A stretch of 64,000 nt of DNA from Azolla caroliniana. Taxonomy: Eukaryota > Polypodiophyta. The translations under genes and the position numbers were made by a program. The stretch is from contig JBHGNT010000011.1 of assembly GCA_043228905.1 (NCBI GenBank), positions 8,246,001-8,310,000 of the forward strand, given 5' to 3'. This document shows positions 21,619-33,241 of the stretch, in pieces; within the stretch, counting starts at the first letter, position 1, and every line of letters starts with the position of its first letter. The notes under the pieces are model-generated. The model did not search any database. It saw only the letters and a program-made list of their open reading frames with translations, and was not told the origin of the DNA.

Positions 21619-24600
21619 ATGGCAAACAATGGTGATTTGTTTGGCATGCTTCAAGCTGAAGATAAGCTTGATGGGACAAACTATCCAATGTGGTCCTACA
21701 TGATGAAACACGTTCTTGTTGCCAAACAACTATGGAACATAGTGGTAGATGTAGATCGACGCCCCGCCGGTCCTACTACTTCACAGTCTACTATCACAGA
21801 TACAGGTTCATCTTCGAGCACAGTGACTTCATCTACTCCACCAACACAAGAGCAACTTAGATGGGATGGAAAAGATGCTCAAGCTCATGCATTGATTGCA
21901 CTTTCTGTGAAGCGTCATATAGTTCCACATATTCGGTCATGCTCTACGTCCAAACAAGCATGGGACACTCTTGCTTCGTTGTATGCCGTGCGTAACGAAG
22001 CACGTGTTGCATATTTGAGAAAGCAACTTGAGGATGTATATATGGCTGAAAATGAGTCGGTAGATGTGTATGTGACACGCATTAAAGATTTGAAAGAGCA
22101 ATTGGCAAACATTGATGAGATCATTTCGAATACATCACTTGTCTCTACGTTGTTGAAAGGATTACCCGAATCTTTTCAAAGCTTTGCTACTACTATTCGT
22201 TTGGTTGCAAAAGGGAATACGGATATGTACGCATTTGATGAGGTTGTGTCTCTTCTTTTGCAAGAAGAACAATCTAGAGTGAATAGAAGTGGTTTGATAG
22301 AGGGAACACAAGCACTTGCTATCTCACAAAAAGGAAAAGGCAAGCATGGTTCAGCTTTTGGTTCTTCAAAACCAAAGCCTCAACCTCCCTCTTTCACTTA
22401 TTCCTCTAATGATGGTGATTTGCAAAAGAAGAAAAGATGCAAATATTGTCGAAAGGTTGGCCATACGATTGAAGAATGTAGAAAGCTTGTTAAGCGCAAT
22501 GAGAAGAAGAAGGAATCCGGCATGACCATTTCTGAAAATGTTTCAAGTGCAAAGAGTGATGAGGCCAACATGGCTCAAGATTATTGGGCATGTGTTGTCA
22601 CATATCATTATGATGCATCATTGCACTCTAAATGTATGGTTGTAAGTGAGATTGATTCGGATTGGTTCTTTGATAGTGGTGCTTCAAAGCACATTACTTC
22701 ATGCAAAAGTTTTTTTGCATCCTTGAAAGATGCACCCAAAGGTGGACATGTGGTGTGTGCAAACAATGCCTCTTATCCTATCATTGGAGTAGGAGAAATT
22801 GAGCTTTCGGCTGCAAATGGAGGTGTTGTCATCTTAAAGAATGTATTGTATGTGCCCGGTATCAAGAAGAACTTAATTTCGATTCCTTTGATTGCCAAAG
22901 CCGGACTTCATGTACATTTTGTTGATGATAAGTGCATGGTTCACGATTATAGCAATGGTGATGTTATCGTGATGTCCGGTACATTATGCAATGGCTTGTA
23001 CCGTTTAGATACATACAAGAGGGCTTCTCTAAATGCCTTGGCTGTACATACTTCTTCCATGGCTGAAATGGAGCTTTGGCATGCTCGTTTTGGTCACTTG
23101 AACTTCAATAGTTTGCTTCACTTGCAAAAGAAGGATATGGTTATTGGGTTGCCTACACTTGAGTCCATTGAAAAACATGCATGTGAAGGTTGCATTCTTG
23201 GAAAAATGCATCGTGCTTCTTTTCCAAAAGATAGTCATACACACACTACAAGAAAATTACAACTTGTTCATAGTGATGTGTGTGGTCCTGTAAAGACTCC
23301 ATCTTTTGGAAAGCATGTATATTTTGTTACCTTCATTGATGATGCTACTCGTCATACATGGGTGTATCCTATGAAAGCAAAGAATGAAGTCTTTTCTTGC
23401 TTCAAATCATTTTTAGCTATGGCTGAAAATTTTTCCGCAAATAAGCTCTTGACTCTACGCACGGATCGTGGTGGCGAATATATGTCACATGAGTTTAATG
23501 CTTTTCTTTGTGAAAGAGGTATTTTACATCAATGTACGGTGCCATATACACCTCAACAAAATGGTGTTGCAGAACGCAAAAATAGAACACTCTTAGAGAT
23601 GGCACGATGTATGGTTAAAGGAAAGCATCTTCCTAACAAGTTTTGGATGGAAGCGGTTATGTGTGCAAATTATGTGTTGAATCGTTGCCCTACAAAAGCG
23701 TTGAGAGTCATTACGCCATATGAGGCTTGGAATGGACATAAACCTATGGTTAGTCATATGCGTGTGTTCGGTTGTTTGGCATATGCTCTTGTGCCATCAC
23801 AACAACGTCACAAACTTGATGACAAGGCAAAGAAATGCATATTTGTTGGTTATAGTGCGGAAAGTAAGGGATATCGTTTGTATCATCCATTGACGGACAC
23901 AATTATTGTGAGTCGAGATCTGGTATTTGCTGAAAATTCAGCTTTCCCTTTTCTTGAATGCAAAAAACAACCAACAGTTAGCTCACAAGATGTGTTTGAT
24001 ACACTCATGCCTTTGTTCCAAAGTGTTGCGCTTGACCATGGACATGTAGACCAGCCAAGTGAGTCTCAAAGGGATAAAAATTTCCAGCAAATAAGTGTTG
24101 AAAATGCACGAAATGTCCAACCAAATGTGGCTGAAAATGAGCATGAAATTCAGCCCACGCATGATGTACATATTGAAGATGCATTACATAATGAACGTAT
24201 GGCTATCGAGAGGTCACAAACTATGCCGAGGTGGCTGAAACAAACTTTGCAAGATAGCAAATTGAGTGCACCTTTACTTGGTAAAACAAGATCAAGCTCT
24301 CGCCATGCATCAGGTAATTTTGTGGATTATTCTATTGTTGCAATAGCATGTAATGAGGAGCCACTTACTTTTGAAGATGCATGTGATGATCCACATTGGA
24401 TGAGTGCTATGCAATCAGAAATGGATTCCATTCATAAAAATGGTACTTGGGAGTTATGTGAATTGCCAAAAGGAAAGAATGTGATTGGTACTAGGTGGGT
24501 TTACAAGATTAAACGAAAGCCCGATGGTAGTATTGATCGCTACAAAGCTAGATTGGTTGCCAAAGGATATGCCCAACAATATGGCATTGATTATGAGGAA

Positions 24601-25890
24601 ACTTTTGCACCTACTTCACGCATGACTACCATTCGTACCGTGGTTGCATTGGCTGCCCAAAGAGGTTGGAAAATGCATCAATTGGACATAAAAACAGCCT
24701 TTTTAAATGGTGATTTGCAAGAAGAGGTTTATGTGAAGCAACCTCCTGGATTTGCTACGAAAGAGAAAGAGCATATGGTTTGTCGCTTGCATAAGGCCTT
24801 GTATGGTCTCAAGCAAGCTCCGCGTGCATGGTATGAAAAAATCCATAAGCACTTGATTTCTCTTGGCTTCACATGTAGTCCGATTGAAAGCACACTTTAT
24901 GTACGCAAAGATGGGGCTGATCTTCTAGTGCTCGTTCTTTATGTTGATGACATACTCTTGACTGGGTCATGTGATGCAAAACTCGATTTTCTTATGGATG
25001 ATTTGCAGCATACTTTTGAAGTCACTTATCTTGGTCTTTTGAGCTACTATCTTGGCATCCAGTTTGTATCCGTTGAGGGGGGAATGTTTATGCATCAAGG
25101 AAAGTATGTTGAAAAACTACTTCAGCGTTTTGACTTTGAGGATTGCAAGCCGGTTTATACACCTGTGGAGACAGGATTTAGGTTCTCTGTTGAGGATTCT
25201 AGTGATGCGTTTGATACTTCTCTTTATCAACAAGCTGTGGGATGTCTTATATATGCATGCAATACAAGGCCGGATATACAGTATGCAGTCTCCCAATTGA
25301 GTCGATTCATGCATAGCCCTGGCACTAAGCATTGGCAAGCAGTGAAACGTGTGTTCAGATATCTTAGAGGCACTTTGAGCTTGGGTCTCTTTTATGGCAG
25401 AGATACTCAGCCATGCTTGCATGCTTTTACAGATAGTGATTGGGCTGGTTGTTATGATACTCGCGTGTCCACTAGTGGTAATTGCTTTTTCTTTGGAAAC
25501 TCATGTATATCTTGGTTGAGTAAAAAGCAACCTACAGTGGCGACATCAAGTTGTGAAGCTGAGTACAGGGCAGTTTTCACAGCTACAGTGGAGTGTATAT
25601 GGCTAAGACGCCTTTTGATGGATCTTTGCATGGAGATTGAAGTTGCTACACGTATTCTCACAGATAGTCAGAGTGCATTGGCTGTTGCACGAAATCCTGT
25701 ATTTCATGCACGGACCAAACACATTGAGGTGCATTATCACTATGTGAGAGAGCGCTTTCATGCAGGAGATATTGATTTGGTATATGTGCCTACACAAGAT
25801 AACGTGGCAGACATATTCACCAAAGCTCTTCCACGAGAAAAGTTTGAAGCTTTTCGCAAAGCTTTAGGCTTATTGCCTTGTGGGGGCTGA
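21619..25890 (+). CDS. copia gag-pol polyprotein, intact
   Basis: 1423 residues from ATG 21619; the frame is open slightly upstream but has no earlier ATG. Domains in order: Gag (about 1-250, LDGTNYPMWSYMMKHVL); zinc knuckle C-x2-C-x4-H-x4-C at about 274-287; aspartic protease DSGAS at about 352; GAG-pre-integrase HHCC region at about 485-530; integrase with catalytic Asp 553, Asp 616 and Glu 652 (DDx35E); RT with YVDD at about 1108; RNase H with DSDWAG at about 1272, then SCEAEYRA and LTDSQSAL, and ADIFTKAL near the end. All main catalytic residues are present. The protein copies the element RNA and integrates the cDNA. The frame has no stop or frameshift, unlike every neighbour, so it is the best candidate for an active gene in the window. 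Confidence 0.95.
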   Translation: MANNGDLFGMLQAEDKLDGTNYPMWSYMMKHVLVAKQLWNIVVDVDRRPAGPTTSQSTITDTGSSSSTVTSSTPPTQEQLRWDGKDAQAHALIALSVKRHIVPHIRSCSTSKQAWDTLASLYAVRNEARVAYLRKQLEDVYMAENESVDVYVTRIKDLKEQLANIDEIISNTSLVSTLLKGLPESFQSFATTIRLVAKGNTDMYAFDEVVSLLLQEEQSRVNRSGLIEGTQALAISQKGKGKHGSAFGSSKPKPQPPSFTYSSNDGDLQKKKRCKYCRKVGHTIEECRKLVKRNEKKKESGMTISENVSSAKSDEANMAQDYWACVVTYHYDASLHSKCMVVSEIDSDWFFDSGASKHITSCKSFFASLKDAPKGGHVVCANNASYPIIGVGEIELSAANGGVVILKNVLYVPGIKKNLISIPLIAKAGLHVHFVDDKCMVHDYSNGDVIVMSGTLCNGLYRLDTYKRASLNALAVHTSSMAEMELWHARFGHLNFNSLLHLQKKDMVIGLPTLESIEKHACEGCILGKMHRASFPKDSHTHTTRKLQLVHSDVCGPVKTPSFGKHVYFVTFIDDATRHTWVYPMKAKNEVFSCFKSFLAMAENFSANKLLTLRTDRGGEYMSHEFNAFLCERGILHQCTVPYTPQQNGVAERKNRTLLEMARCMVKGKHLPNKFWMEAVMCANYVLNRCPTKALRVITPYEAWNGHKPMVSHMRVFGCLAYALVPSQQRHKLDDKAKKCIFVGYSAESKGYRLYHPLTDTIIVSRDLVFAENSAFPFLECKKQPTVSSQDVFDTLMPLFQSVALDHGHVDQPSESQRDKNFQQISVENARNVQPNVAENEHEIQPTHDVHIEDALHNERMAIERSQTMPRWLKQTLQDSKLSAPLLGKTRSSSRHASGNFVDYSIVAIACNEEPLTFEDACDDPHWMSAMQSEMDSIHKNGTWELCELPKGKNVIGTRWVYKIKRKPDGSIDRYKARLVAKGYAQQYGIDYEETFAPTSRMTTIRTVVALAAQRGWKMHQLDIKTAFLNGDLQEEVYVKQPPGFATKEKEHMVCRLHKALYGLKQAPRAWYEKIHKHLISLGFTCSPIESTLYVRKDGADLLVLVLYVDDILLTGSCDAKLDFLMDDLQHTFEVTYLGLLSYYLGIQFVSVEGGMFMHQGKYVEKLLQRFDFEDCKPVYTPVETGFRFSVEDSSDAFDTSLYQQAVGCLIYACNTRPDIQYAVSQLSRFMHSPGTKHWQAVKRVFRYLRGTLSLGLFYGRDTQPCLHAFTDSDWAGCYDTRVSTSGNCFFFGNSCISWLSKKQPTVATSSCEAEYRAVFTATVECIWLRRLLMDLCMEIEVATRILTDSQSALAVARNPVFHARTKHIEVHYHYVRERFHAGDIDLVYVPTQDNVADIFTKALPREKFEAFRKALGLLPCGG

Positions 25891-25926
25891 TCTGTCACTC
25901 CTTGTACATGTTCACATCATTCGCTC

Positions 25927-25936
25927 CAGGGGGGTT
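25927..25936 (+). other. polypurine tract of copia A1
   Basis: AGGGGGGTT lies directly before the 3' LTR start (TGTTACAC at 25937); it is the expected primer for plus-strand synthesis. Confidence 0.8.
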
Positions 25937-26219
25937 TGTTACACTTGCGTGTTCCTCTAGTAGCTTTGATGTGAACCATTTACCCTATACATGGGCACTT
26001 TTTACTCTAGTGCTGGCTAGAGGTTTTTTCCCCATGTTACCACATACATGAGTCACTCATATGTGGTGGTACTTAGTACTTAGGGATATATATTTCAGCT
26101 CCTATTTCTTTTAGGAACATTCATCAATAGAGAGCTATTCCAGCCATTGCCTTCCTTGTGTGAGTGCTTCTTTCTTTGAGCTTCTTGTGTGTTTCCCACT
26201 CTTCCTCACATACCCAACA
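25937..26219 (+). repeat. 3' LTR of copia A1
   Basis: 283 bp, the same as the 5' LTR except for one base. Confidence 0.95.
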
Positions 26220-26224
26220 GAGAC

Positions 26225-29200
26225 AACGTGGGTTGGTGATTCTAAAGTGTTGTTCCATCTGACACTGGACAGGAGGTGCTTCTCATCCTACAGAGCCGGA
26301 GATCATGGTTGTGTCCGGATGGGGAATGAAGGGAGCTACCAAATTTTCGGCATAGGAGATGTGTTGTTGACGACATCAACCGGATGCAAGTTGCTGTTGA
26401 AGGATGTCCGACATGTTCTAGAGGTTCGACTGAACCTGATATCAGTCGGTCGGCTAGATGATGATCTGGAACAGATTCATGAAGTTCAACAAGGGAAGCT
26501 TGATTGTGGCTCGAGCCCGGAAGATCAACACGATGTATCTAATGCATGCATGAATATGCCGGGAAGAAGTGAACGTAGCATCCAATATTGTCGGTGAGAT
26601 GTGGCACAAAAGACTGTGTCACATACGTGAGAAGGGGATGAAGAGGCTTGCCGAAGACAATCTTATTCCGGTGAAGGACATGCAACTTGAGAAGTGCACC
26701 GATTGCTTGGCTGGCAAACAAAACCGAACCTCCTTCCGGTCAAGACCACAGATGAGACAGAATGCACCACTGCAACTAGTGCATACCGATGTGTGTCAAG
26801 TGGACACGAAGTCACATGCTAGATTGCAGTACTTCGTGACATTCATAGACGACCATAGTCGAAAGCTGTGGGTCGCACCACTGAAGACGAAGGATCAAGT
26901 GTTATCCGTCTTCAAGGATCTCCACGCGAGAGTGGAAAGAGAAATAGGCCAGAAGCTGAAGGCGGTTCGAGGAGATAACGGAGAAGAATACTGGGGGCAG
27001 TTCGTGGAGTACTGCCAGTCGAAGGGAATCCGGCTTGAATTTATAGTGCCGAAGACGCCGGAACTAAACGTGATGGCCGAAAGGATGAACCAGACCATAA
27101 TGGAGAGAGTCTGGAGCATGCTTGCACATGCCAAGTTACCTAAGACGTTTTGGGTTGAGGCGCTGATGACGATGATCTATGTGATAAACAGATCACCCTC
27201 AATACCCTTGGATGGAGACACACTGGAGAGAGTATGGACCATTAAGGACATGTCCTAACGACATCTAAAGGTATTCGGATGTCTCGCCTATGCGCATGTG
27301 GCGAAGGACAAGAGAGCAAAGCTAGATCAGAAGTCTCGGCCATGCATGTTCTGTGGATACGACGATGATGAGTTCGGTTACTGGGTATGGGATCTGGTCA
27401 ACCAGAAGGTGTTCCGGTGTTGGGACATAGTCTTCATGGAAGAGAGGACCATTGCTGACTGGGAGTCGGAGAAGAAGGTGATGAACCCCAGATCATCCAA
27501 TGAAAACCGGTTTGAGCACACAAGGATCTACCCGGTTGAAAACCAGATGTTGGTCGGCAATAGGAGGACACTCGACGAATCGGCCTGATCCGGACAAGAA
27601 ACCAAACCGACCGAAGAAGAAGCAGAAGAAGACACCAGAACCGGACAAGATCCTGAATCAGATGAGGATGAGGAACAAATGTAAGAACCGGTAGTTAGAA
27701 ACCAAGGACGGAGATACCCTCTCCGAGAGAGAAGATCCCCCCGGAGATTTCCGGATGTAGACTACGTGTTGCTAACCAATGAGGGGGAGCCGTAAAGCTT
27801 CGAAGAAGCAAAGAGAGACACCCACAACCGCAAGTGATTGAATGCCATGTAGGATGAGATGGATTCCCTGCATGAGAACCACACGTATGAATTGACGGAG
27901 TTGGCGAAAGGAAAGAGGGCACTCCGAAGAAGTGGGTGTACAAGTTGAAACCGGGAGATTCCGGAAACCCACCGAGATACAAAGCCCAGATCGTGATGAA
28001 GGGGTTCCAGCAGAATAAAGGAGTGGGACAAGATTTTTGCCCCAGTAGTTAAGATGACTTCCATCCGGACGGTGCTGAGCATAGCGGCAAGCATGGACCT
28101 TGAGGAAGAGAAACTAGACATAAAGACGACGTTCCTCCATGGTGACCTCGAAGAGGAGATCTACATGCATCAACCGAAAGGATTTGAGAAGAAAGGGAAG
28201 GAGCACCTGGTGTGCTGGCTGAAGAAGAGCTTATACGGTTTGAAGCAAGCTCCCTGGGAATGGTACCAGAAGTTCGACTCCTTCATGACCGACCAAGGGT
28301 ACCACAAGACGCAGGCCGATCACTGTGTGTTTGTGAAGAAATTTGACGGAGGAGATTTCCTGATACTCCTCTTATATGTGGATGATATGCTAATTGTCAG
28401 ATGAGACCAAGGCAAGATTTGGATGATGTGGAAGGCTCTAAACCAGACCTTCTCAATGAAAGACTTGGGTCCGGCAAGACAGATATTGGGAATGCACATC
28501 ATCTGAGACCGGTCAAAGAAGCGGTTGTGGTTGTCACAGGAGAAGTACGTGACAAAGGTGCTTCAATGGTTCAACACGTTGGAGATGAAGCCGATCGAAT
28601 CGACACTTCTGGAAAACTGCAAGCTATCCAAAAAACAACGTCGGAGGACAAAGGCGAAGAAGATACCATATGCCTCTACCGTCGAAAGCTTGATGTACGC
28701 GATGGTATGTACCCGACCCGATATCAAATATGCAGTCGGAGTGGTGAGCCAGTTCATGAGCAATCCCGAAAGAGAGCATTGGAATGCGGTCAAGTGGATA
28801 CTCTGGTATCTGAAAGGCACCTCGAGTATGTGCCTCCGGTAATCCTGAACTTGACGGATTCACAGATTCGGATATGTCGGCCGATGCGGCTACCAACCAG
28901 TCTACATCCGGATATGTCATGATTTATGCAGGAGGAGTTTTTTCGTGGCAGTCGAGGCTGCAAAAGTCCATTGTGTTATCAAACACGGAGGCGGAGTACA
29001 TGGCAGTTGTGGAAGTCGGCAAGGAGATAATCTGGATGAAGGACTTCATCGGAGAGCTAGGAATCCAACAGGAGGAATACCGACTCTACTGCGATAGTCA
29101 AAGTGCCATCCACCTTGCAAAGAACGCGGCCTACTATTTCCGGACGAAACATATCCAACGAAGGTACCACTCGATCCGGGAGAGAGTAGAAGATCAAGAG

Positions 29201-29326
29201 TTCGTGCTTACGAAGATCCAGACGGAGGAGAACGGGGCAGACATGTTGACCAAGGTGTTGACGACTAACAAGCTGCACGCGTGCCGAAAGTGGATCGGGT
29301 TGACGAGCCATCCCATGCCCGAGTGA
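26225..29326 (+). pseudogene. copia A2 pol: protease, integrase, RT, RNase H (broken)
   Basis: Protease region: TTWVGDSKVLFHLT, where the DSGAS triad is lost (DSKVL). Integrase block 26569-27258: MWHKRLCHI, C-x2-C of the HHCC finger, VHTDVC, VRGDNGEEYWG and NVMAERMNQTIME, so the DDE residues remain. A TAA at 27256 precedes RHLKVFGCLAYA. RT at 28054: KLDIKTTFLHGDLEEEIYM, SLYGLKQAP and LLLYVDDML (YVDD intact), then a stop and frame changes. RNase H at 28874-29326: SRLQKSIVLSNTEAEYMAV, DSQSAIHLAKN, RTKHIQRRYHSIRE. At least five breaks; the protein cannot be made. Confidence 0.85.
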
Positions 29327-29336
29327 AGGGGGATAT

Positions 29337-29833
29337 TGTTGGGAAATCGATCCCTCCGGATGGTATCCGGTTATGAATGAAGAGGACCCAGTGAGAACCG
29401 GATTGGGTGGACCTAGTGATAACCAGAAGAGTAAATATGTTTTGAGTAAGCCTATTGAGGCTATATTTGTAAATAGCCCTAAGTTCATATAACTATTAAT
29501 ATGACTTAGGGCAATCACTTAGTATGTTGTTGTCATATTGTTGTAACTATTGTATAGAGAGCTATATAGAGAGAGAGATACAAAGTGATACTCTGTTGTA
29601 ACTGCCGCATAAATAAACTAGGGCTTGAGGTCGTTGCCTCTGAGTCTCTAATTTTACCCTTTTCCTTCATAGTGATAGTTGGAGTCTGTGGGCTCTCGTG
29701 GTTTTTCCCATTCAGGGTTTTCTATGTAAACATCCTGTGTACTCTCTATTTCCCATTTCTGTGTTTTTCCTTCTCATTGAAGTGACTCAAGAGTCAGTTG
29801 TGACCGAGCAGTATTCCGCGCTATTTTCTTTCA
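29337..29833 (+). repeat. 3' LTR of copia A2
   Basis: 497 bp, TGTTGGGAAATCG to TTTCA, followed by ATTTG. Shorter than the 5' LTR through loss of GAACCGG repeats. Confidence 0.85.
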
Positions 29834-29838
29834 ATTTG

Positions 29839-30704
29839 GCATGATGGATTGTTGATCCATCGGAACCCCTCTAGATAGAAATCAAAAGCTTCGTCATGAC
29901 TCAACGCCGACTTGTAATGTGACACGGTTTTAACAAATTTTTGGAATCCTCATCTATTTGATGGTCACCCTTCTAGACCTTTACTTATAGGGTCGGCGTG
30001 ATAAGTCAGTTAATGCAAAGCTGATGATTGAACACCTTCAATGTTAGTGGCACGAAGGAGCGTGGGTTGTTGTATTGGACCGGCGTAGCCAAACAATTAG
30101 TTGGTGATCGTTGATCGATTGGGCCGGAAATGTCGGTGATTGTTGATCGACATAGGGGTGTGTATTCTCCTTGGGGAGTGCGGCGATCACTTGGTGCAAC
30201 AAGAAGCAGGCCATAGTAGCATTGTCAAGCATTGAGGTCGAGTATAGAGGGTGGCTGTCGCAACATGCGAAGCCATATGGTTGCAACGGCTATTGCAGGA
30301 CTTGTAGGTGGAGGTTGTCTATCCAAGGCCGATCTATTGTAACAACCTCAACAACATCTAGGTAGTGAAGAACCTAGACTTCCATGCTCGCACCAAGGAC
30401 ATAGAAGTGCATTATCACTTCTTGCATGAGCGTGTTCTCAGTGATGATGTCAAACTGAAGCATGTTTGGATTGATCAACAAGTAGCCGACATCTTCACCA
30501 AACCCTTTGGATTGCAACATCTTGACGTGCCGCACTTGAGGGGGAGAGCAATAGAAGTCGAAAAGGGGAGAATAGAAGGAAATGAATCCACTAGGGGAGG
30601 ATTAGCTGACAAGGTGATTAGCGGAGTGGATGAGCCGAATCCAAAGCCAACCAAAGGAAAGGGGAGAGCCGAATGGACCAACAAATTGGAGATAGTCGAT
30701 TAGG
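29839..30704 (+). pseudogene. old copia (X): RNase H and C-terminal part
   Basis: Continuation of the RT at 19131. ITWCNKKQAIVALSSIEVEY at about 30186 is the RNase H core; FHARTKDIEVHYHFLHERVL and QQVADIFTKPFGLQHL at 30380-30520 end a typical copia polyprotein. Several stops and frameshifts. A hydrophilic tail without known function follows to 30704. Confidence 0.8.
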
Positions 30705-30964
30705 GTAAAGGAGACGTTTTAGTTGAGCTGAATCGTGAAGGGGCAACCGAAGCCGATGCCAATGTGGAAAATTCGATGGATCGAGCGGCACCAAAGTGGA
30801 AGAGGTGGGAGAAAGGAAAACGAAGGCTTAAGGAACTAACAAGTTGACGGAACAGGTGGAGGAGCGTGGGATGGAATGGGTCATGGAGTGCAGTCCAAGA
30901 GGTGCCGGAGCAAAGAACTAGCTGAAGCAGACTAGAGGAACCTCAAGTTGAGCTTGAGGGGGAG

Positions 30965-31310
30965 TGTTGAGTGATAGGCTCAACATGAGCTAAATCGGTT
31001 ATAGGTTGTAGGTTGGATAGGTTCAAGAAGCCGAAAGCAGAATCTGCTAAAAGGATTCAACTAAAAGTTGACATGCCATTAGGACCTATATTCCTATTTT
31101 AATAATAGGAATATAATATGCAATTTAGTGTGAGCGCTCATAAGTGACCATTATGTACTTTGGGAGTAGTTGTGTCACCCCACTGTTAGGGGCTTGTATA
31201 TAAAGTGCTCTATAAGAAAATTTGTAAGTACTGAGTATCTCTCTCTCACACCTCTCACTGTGTACTTGCTCTCTATCTCTATTCTATGTGAATACCTAAC
31301 TATCTACTAT
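30965..31310 (+). mobile_element. 3' LTR of old copia X (right end uncertain)
   Basis: A purine tract TTGAGGGGGAG is followed by TGTTGAGTGATAGGCTC, a good LTR start. The right end is not defined; the copia Y frame begins by about 31340. Confidence 0.5.
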
Positions 31311-31330
31311 TGTTGGATGAGCTGACTACT

Positions 31331-32608
31331 TGTGTAAGCTTCCACACACTTTAACTTTTGAGGTGAAAGGAAAAGAAAATCTTGGATGTAGGTTAAGGAA
31401 GAGCTTGTATGGGTTGACACAAGCCCCTCGACAGTGGTATAAGAAGTTTGAATCCTTCATGCTGAAACATGGATTCCGTGAAACACAAGCTTACCATTCT
31501 GTTATTGTGAAGAGGTATGATGAAGGGGAGTTCTTGATTCTCCTACTTTATGTAGAGGATATGTTGGTTGTCGAACATGATGCTAAGAAGATTGCGAGCT
31601 TGAAGAAAGATCTAAGAAAATCCTTTGGTATGAAGGATTTAGGTCTGGCAAGACAAATTTTGGGAATGCACATAGCCAAGGATAGGACTAAAAATATGTT
31701 GTGGTTGTCACAAGAGAAATTTGTGACAAAAGTAATGCAAAGATTTAATATGTATAATGCAAAACCTATTGGACCTGCGTTGCTGGTAAACTGTTAGGTA
31801 AATTCTAGTCAATGTCCGAAAAGTGAGAAGGATAAGGCTGAGATGAGAAAGGTGTTGTATGCCTCAGTCATTGGCAACCTAATGTATGCTATTGTTTGCA
31901 CTAGGAGAAGACACAACACATCATCTCATGGGTTGTTGGATGGATGGATGGGAACTCCACGTCATCACATCCAAGACACTCTCGGACATTGCATTTGCTA
32001 TTGGGATAATCCACTGATACATGAGCAATCCAGGTAAGGAGCATTGGGCTGCAATAAAATGGATACTCAGATACCTAAAAGGCACCTCGGGTATATGCCT
32101 TAGATGCTCTAAGAAATCTATGCTTGAAGGTTCCATAGATTTTGATATGTCAGGTGATGTTGATGCTAGACGATCTACTTTATGATATGTAATAAGCTAT
32201 GCAGGGCGAGGGGGAGCCATATTATGGCAATCTAGATTGCAAAAGGCGATGGCTTTGTCGACCATAGAGGCGGAGTATATGGTTACGGTTGAGGATGACA
32301 ATGAATTTATTTGGATGAGGGATTTTCTTAGTGAGCTAGGAATGAAGCAAGACAAACTCCTACTTCACTGTGATAATCAGAGTGCCATCCACCTTGCAAA
32401 AAAAATGTTGCCTACCACCCTTGAACCAATCACATAAAAAGAAGGTATCACTAGTTACAAGAGAGAGTGGATGAAAATGAGTTTGCTCTAGTAAAGATCC
32501 ATATTGATGAAAATGGATTCGATATGCTTACTAAGGTATTATCGACAGAGAAGCTCACTACATGCCGGGTGAGGACAGGTCTGGTTGACTCTCCCATACA
32601 GGAGTGAA
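31331..32608 (+). pseudogene. copia Y: RT and RNase H fragment
   Basis: Frames give SLYGLTQAPRQWYKKFESFM, LLLYVEDMLVV (YVDD changed to YVED), SFGMKDLGLARQILGMHIAK and LWLSQEKFVTKVMQRFNM, then ASVIGNLMYAIVCTR, and at 32237 AMALSTIEAEYMV and DNQSAIHLAKK. The changed catalytic box, several stops and a missing 5' half make it dead. It resembles the A2 pol more than X. Confidence 0.8.
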
Positions 32609-32617
32609 TGGGGAGTT

Positions 32618-33185
32618 TGTTATCTATTGGTGTCCCTCCTTATGGTAGAAGGGCCAAAAGCCCTAATGTGTGCATCTATTTTGATATTTGTATTCGGACA
32701 TTATTTGCAACAAGTTAGAAGTATGAAGGCTCAAGCTTAATGACGAAGAAAGTGTGAATATTTAATAGAGTCATCACATTAACTATGGTGAAAGAAAGTT
32801 TACTAAGGTGGAAACGATAATTTCATGGAGCGCATTGGAGATAAGAGCAATGCCTCAAGATCAAGCTAATAATAGAAGAAAGAAGAAAGAAGAAATAGAG
32901 GAGCAAAATTGGGCTAAAAAAATAAAAGAGAAAGGAAAAAGTGGAGCACAATAAAAGAAACTCTAAAAAAAAGTAAAGAAGAATATACAGAAGAGGAAGA
33001 AAACATTATCAATGAGAAAGGTCAAATATCAAAGAGGATGGTTGGGGTTGGAGGCAAGAGGCTAAGGACTAGAGGCTAGATGCTAGATACTAGAGGCTCA
33101 ATGCAATATATTTCTTGATAATCAATATTAGTGACTTATATACTTATGTTCTTCTCCATTTTTAGAATCAATGGAGATTAAAATT
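32618..33185 (+). mobile_element. probable 3' LTR of copia Y and its flank
   Basis: A purine-rich AATGGGGAG precedes TGTTATCTATTGGTG at 32618, as an LTR start should look. The right end is unclear: the stretch runs AT-rich to 33185, where the copia Z target duplication AAATT lies. The same host sequence seems to resume at 38682. Confidence 0.4.
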
Positions 33186-33241
33186 TGTAAAAAGAACAAC
33201 GTGCAAAAGCAATGTTCCTATGCAGAGGCGTCGAGATGCGC

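Larger units (their letters stand above)
21050..26219 (+). mobile_element. young, complete copia element A1
   Basis: LTRs are 21050-21332 and 25937-26219, each 283 bp, and I find a single difference between them (one T/C in the T-run near 21220 and 26108). The element is flanked by GAGAC on both sides (21045-21049, 26220-26224). The primer-binding site TGGTATCAGAGCC follows the 5' LTR and the purine tract AGGGGGG precedes the 3' LTR. One uninterrupted frame encodes gag-pol. All parts for an autonomous copia are present, and LTR identity of about 99.6% argues for very recent insertion. Confidence 0.95.
19562..29833 (+). mobile_element. copia element A2, nested in X and host to A1
   Basis: LTRs at 19562-20133 and 29337-29833 begin TGTTGGGAAATCG; the element is flanked by ATTTG (19557-19561 and 29834-29838), a perfect 5-bp target duplication. 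The primer-binding site is at about 20136 (TGATATCAGAGC) and a purine tract (GAAGGGGGAT) precedes the 3' LTR. Coding order is gag, protease, integrase, RT, RNase H, all with stops. The 3' LTR lacks about 75 bases of a repeated GAACCGG part present in the 5' LTR. The copia A1 is inserted between gag and protease at 21050-26219. Confidence 0.9.
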
